64,000 bases of DNA from NCBI RefSeq assembly GCF_000234665.1, contig NC_018327.1, positions 281,998 through 345,997 of the forward strand. The letters run 5' to 3'. Position numbers and translations under genes: made by a program. This document shows positions 63,101 to 64,000 of this stretch, piece by piece (position 1 is the first letter of the stretch; every line of letters begins with the position of its first letter). Source of the stretch: Leishmania mexicana MHOM/GT/2001/U1103. Taxonomy: Eukaryota; Euglenozoa; Kinetoplastea; Trypanosomatida; Trypanosomatidae. The notes under the pieces were generated by a model. The model did no database searches and was not told where the DNA came from. It was given only the letters and a program-made list of their open reading frames with translations.

Positions 63101-64000
63101 ACCTGCGAAAAAAAAGGACAGAGGAGGGGGGGGGGCGAAACATATATATATGTGTGTGTGTGTAAATAAAAATAAAATAAATAAAAAATAATCAAAAAAT
63201 AAACCAGTAGAGAACAGCACGTGGAGAGCTAAACGAGATCGAAGATGAATGTCGGCAAAAACAGGGACGCCACCAGCGCACGGCTGTGCGCGAGCGCACG
63301 CACAAGGGATGAAGCGAACGTACGAAGAAAAAAAGGAGGAGGGAGGAGGAGGACGGGGTGAAAGCGAAAACACATACCCAGGCACTCGGACACATAGCAG
63401 CAGCAGCAACGGCGGCAACAGGAAACGTCCCAACGCAAGCGCAAGGAGAAAGAAAACGGGGGGAGGGTAAAAAAAAGAGGGCTAAAAACACTTGGGCAGA
63501 GCAACGCATGAAAAACAAATGTGAGCAACAACAGCGGAAACGGGCACAGTGGAAGAAAAAAAAATTAAAACGTAAAACGAAGATGGAAACGGCCTGCCAT
63601 GGAGGAGGAACTAAGCCAAACCGACAAAAGGCATCCGCGTTCCAAGCACTGAACAGCAGTGCAACGAGCAGCGACGCTATCAAAAAAAAAAGAGTACAAG
63701 GACAAGGACAAGGACGAGGTGGAGGTGGAGGTGTTATTATTATTATTTTCTGTTTTCGCGTTGCTGTTTTTTTTTTGATGTCCTTCAAGTCGGAAGGAGA
63801 GACAAGTTGGAGGTGGGGGGTGGGGGGAGAGAAGAAGAACAGAGATGAACGAAGAAAAAAAAAGGACGAGAAGTGCGGAAAGGTAAAGTGATGGACACCA
63901 GACAAGAACGAGAAAGAGAGAGGGAGGGAGAGGGAGAGAAAGACGGCTAATGCGCACTCAAGAAAACACAAACATAACATCAGTAACAGAGAAAAGACGT
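57113..64000. other. Gene-free right edge
   Basis: About 6.9 kb without a supportable gene. Mostly purine-rich on the plus strand, with pyrimidine-rich islands at about 57420-57660, 57970-58250, 59560-59720 and 60280-60430. Arrays include TA at 58174-58193 and 59744-59761, CA at about 62480-62500, and TATATA near 63140. It may be the long 3' UTR of a minus-strand gene beyond the window, or lie near the start of the transcription unit. Nothing in the sequence decides. Confidence 0.5.

Noticed and set aside
1..64000. tRNA, rRNA, snRNA genes and CRISPR arrays
   Set aside because: No tRNA A/B-box pattern, rRNA core or regularly spaced direct repeats were recognised by eye on either strand. A covariance-model scan was not possible, so small RNAs such as snoRNAs cannot be excluded.

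Overview
This is nuclear DNA of a trypanosomatid, most likely Leishmania or a close Leishmaniinae relative. Eleven supportable protein genes all lie on the minus strand with no introns. They are separated by long, low-complexity spacers that are pyrimidine-rich on the coding strand. Most starts are preceded by a long AG-free polypyrimidine tract and then a first AG, the layout of spliced-leader trans-splicing inside one polycistronic unit. From memory only, ACS and thiolase genes next to each other recall Leishmania chromosome 23.

In transcription order (right to left): an RRM protein with long Gln/Pro/Ser-rich tails (53713-55527); acetyl-CoA synthetase (42910-44997); a 113-residue twin CX9C protein (38804-39145); mitochondrial SCP2-type thiolase with the HDCF loop (36269-37594); a mitochondrial AEP primase with a PriCT-2 region (30451-32499); a Gfo/Idh/MocA oxidoreductase (27087-28211); an 886-residue protein read here as its inflated, EKP-less paralogue (22703-25363); a DIM1/U5-15K thioredoxin-fold splicing protein with a large insertion (20000-20653); a secreted-entry membrane protein with a Glu/Arg-rich coiled coil (16598-18424); exocyst subunit SEC10 (9518-13582); and an unrecognised protein with a coiled-coil tail (1285-2235).

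The spacers hold two 100-N assembly gaps, an ATATATGTAG minisatellite, many microsatellites, a 625-bp element duplicated at about 99% identity (45885-46509 and 52739-53363; SIDER-like), a 160-bp repeat at 7.9 and 34.0 kb, and two decayed Cys/His-rich coding relics (21.9-22.6 kb and 34.2-35.0 kb). The relics share an unusual C-x2-C-x11 spacing and may come from zinc-finger ends of old ingi/L1Tc-type retroposons, or from a lost host gene.

Several products point to the mitochondrion and acetyl-CoA use (ACS, SCP2-thiolase, twin CX9C protein, primase). In trypanosomatids neighbours in a transcription unit need not share function, and control is expected through the long UTRs. The points most worth following are the oxidoreductase pair, the frameshifted Cys/His relic, the DIM1 insertion, and the polarity switches in the gene-free right end.
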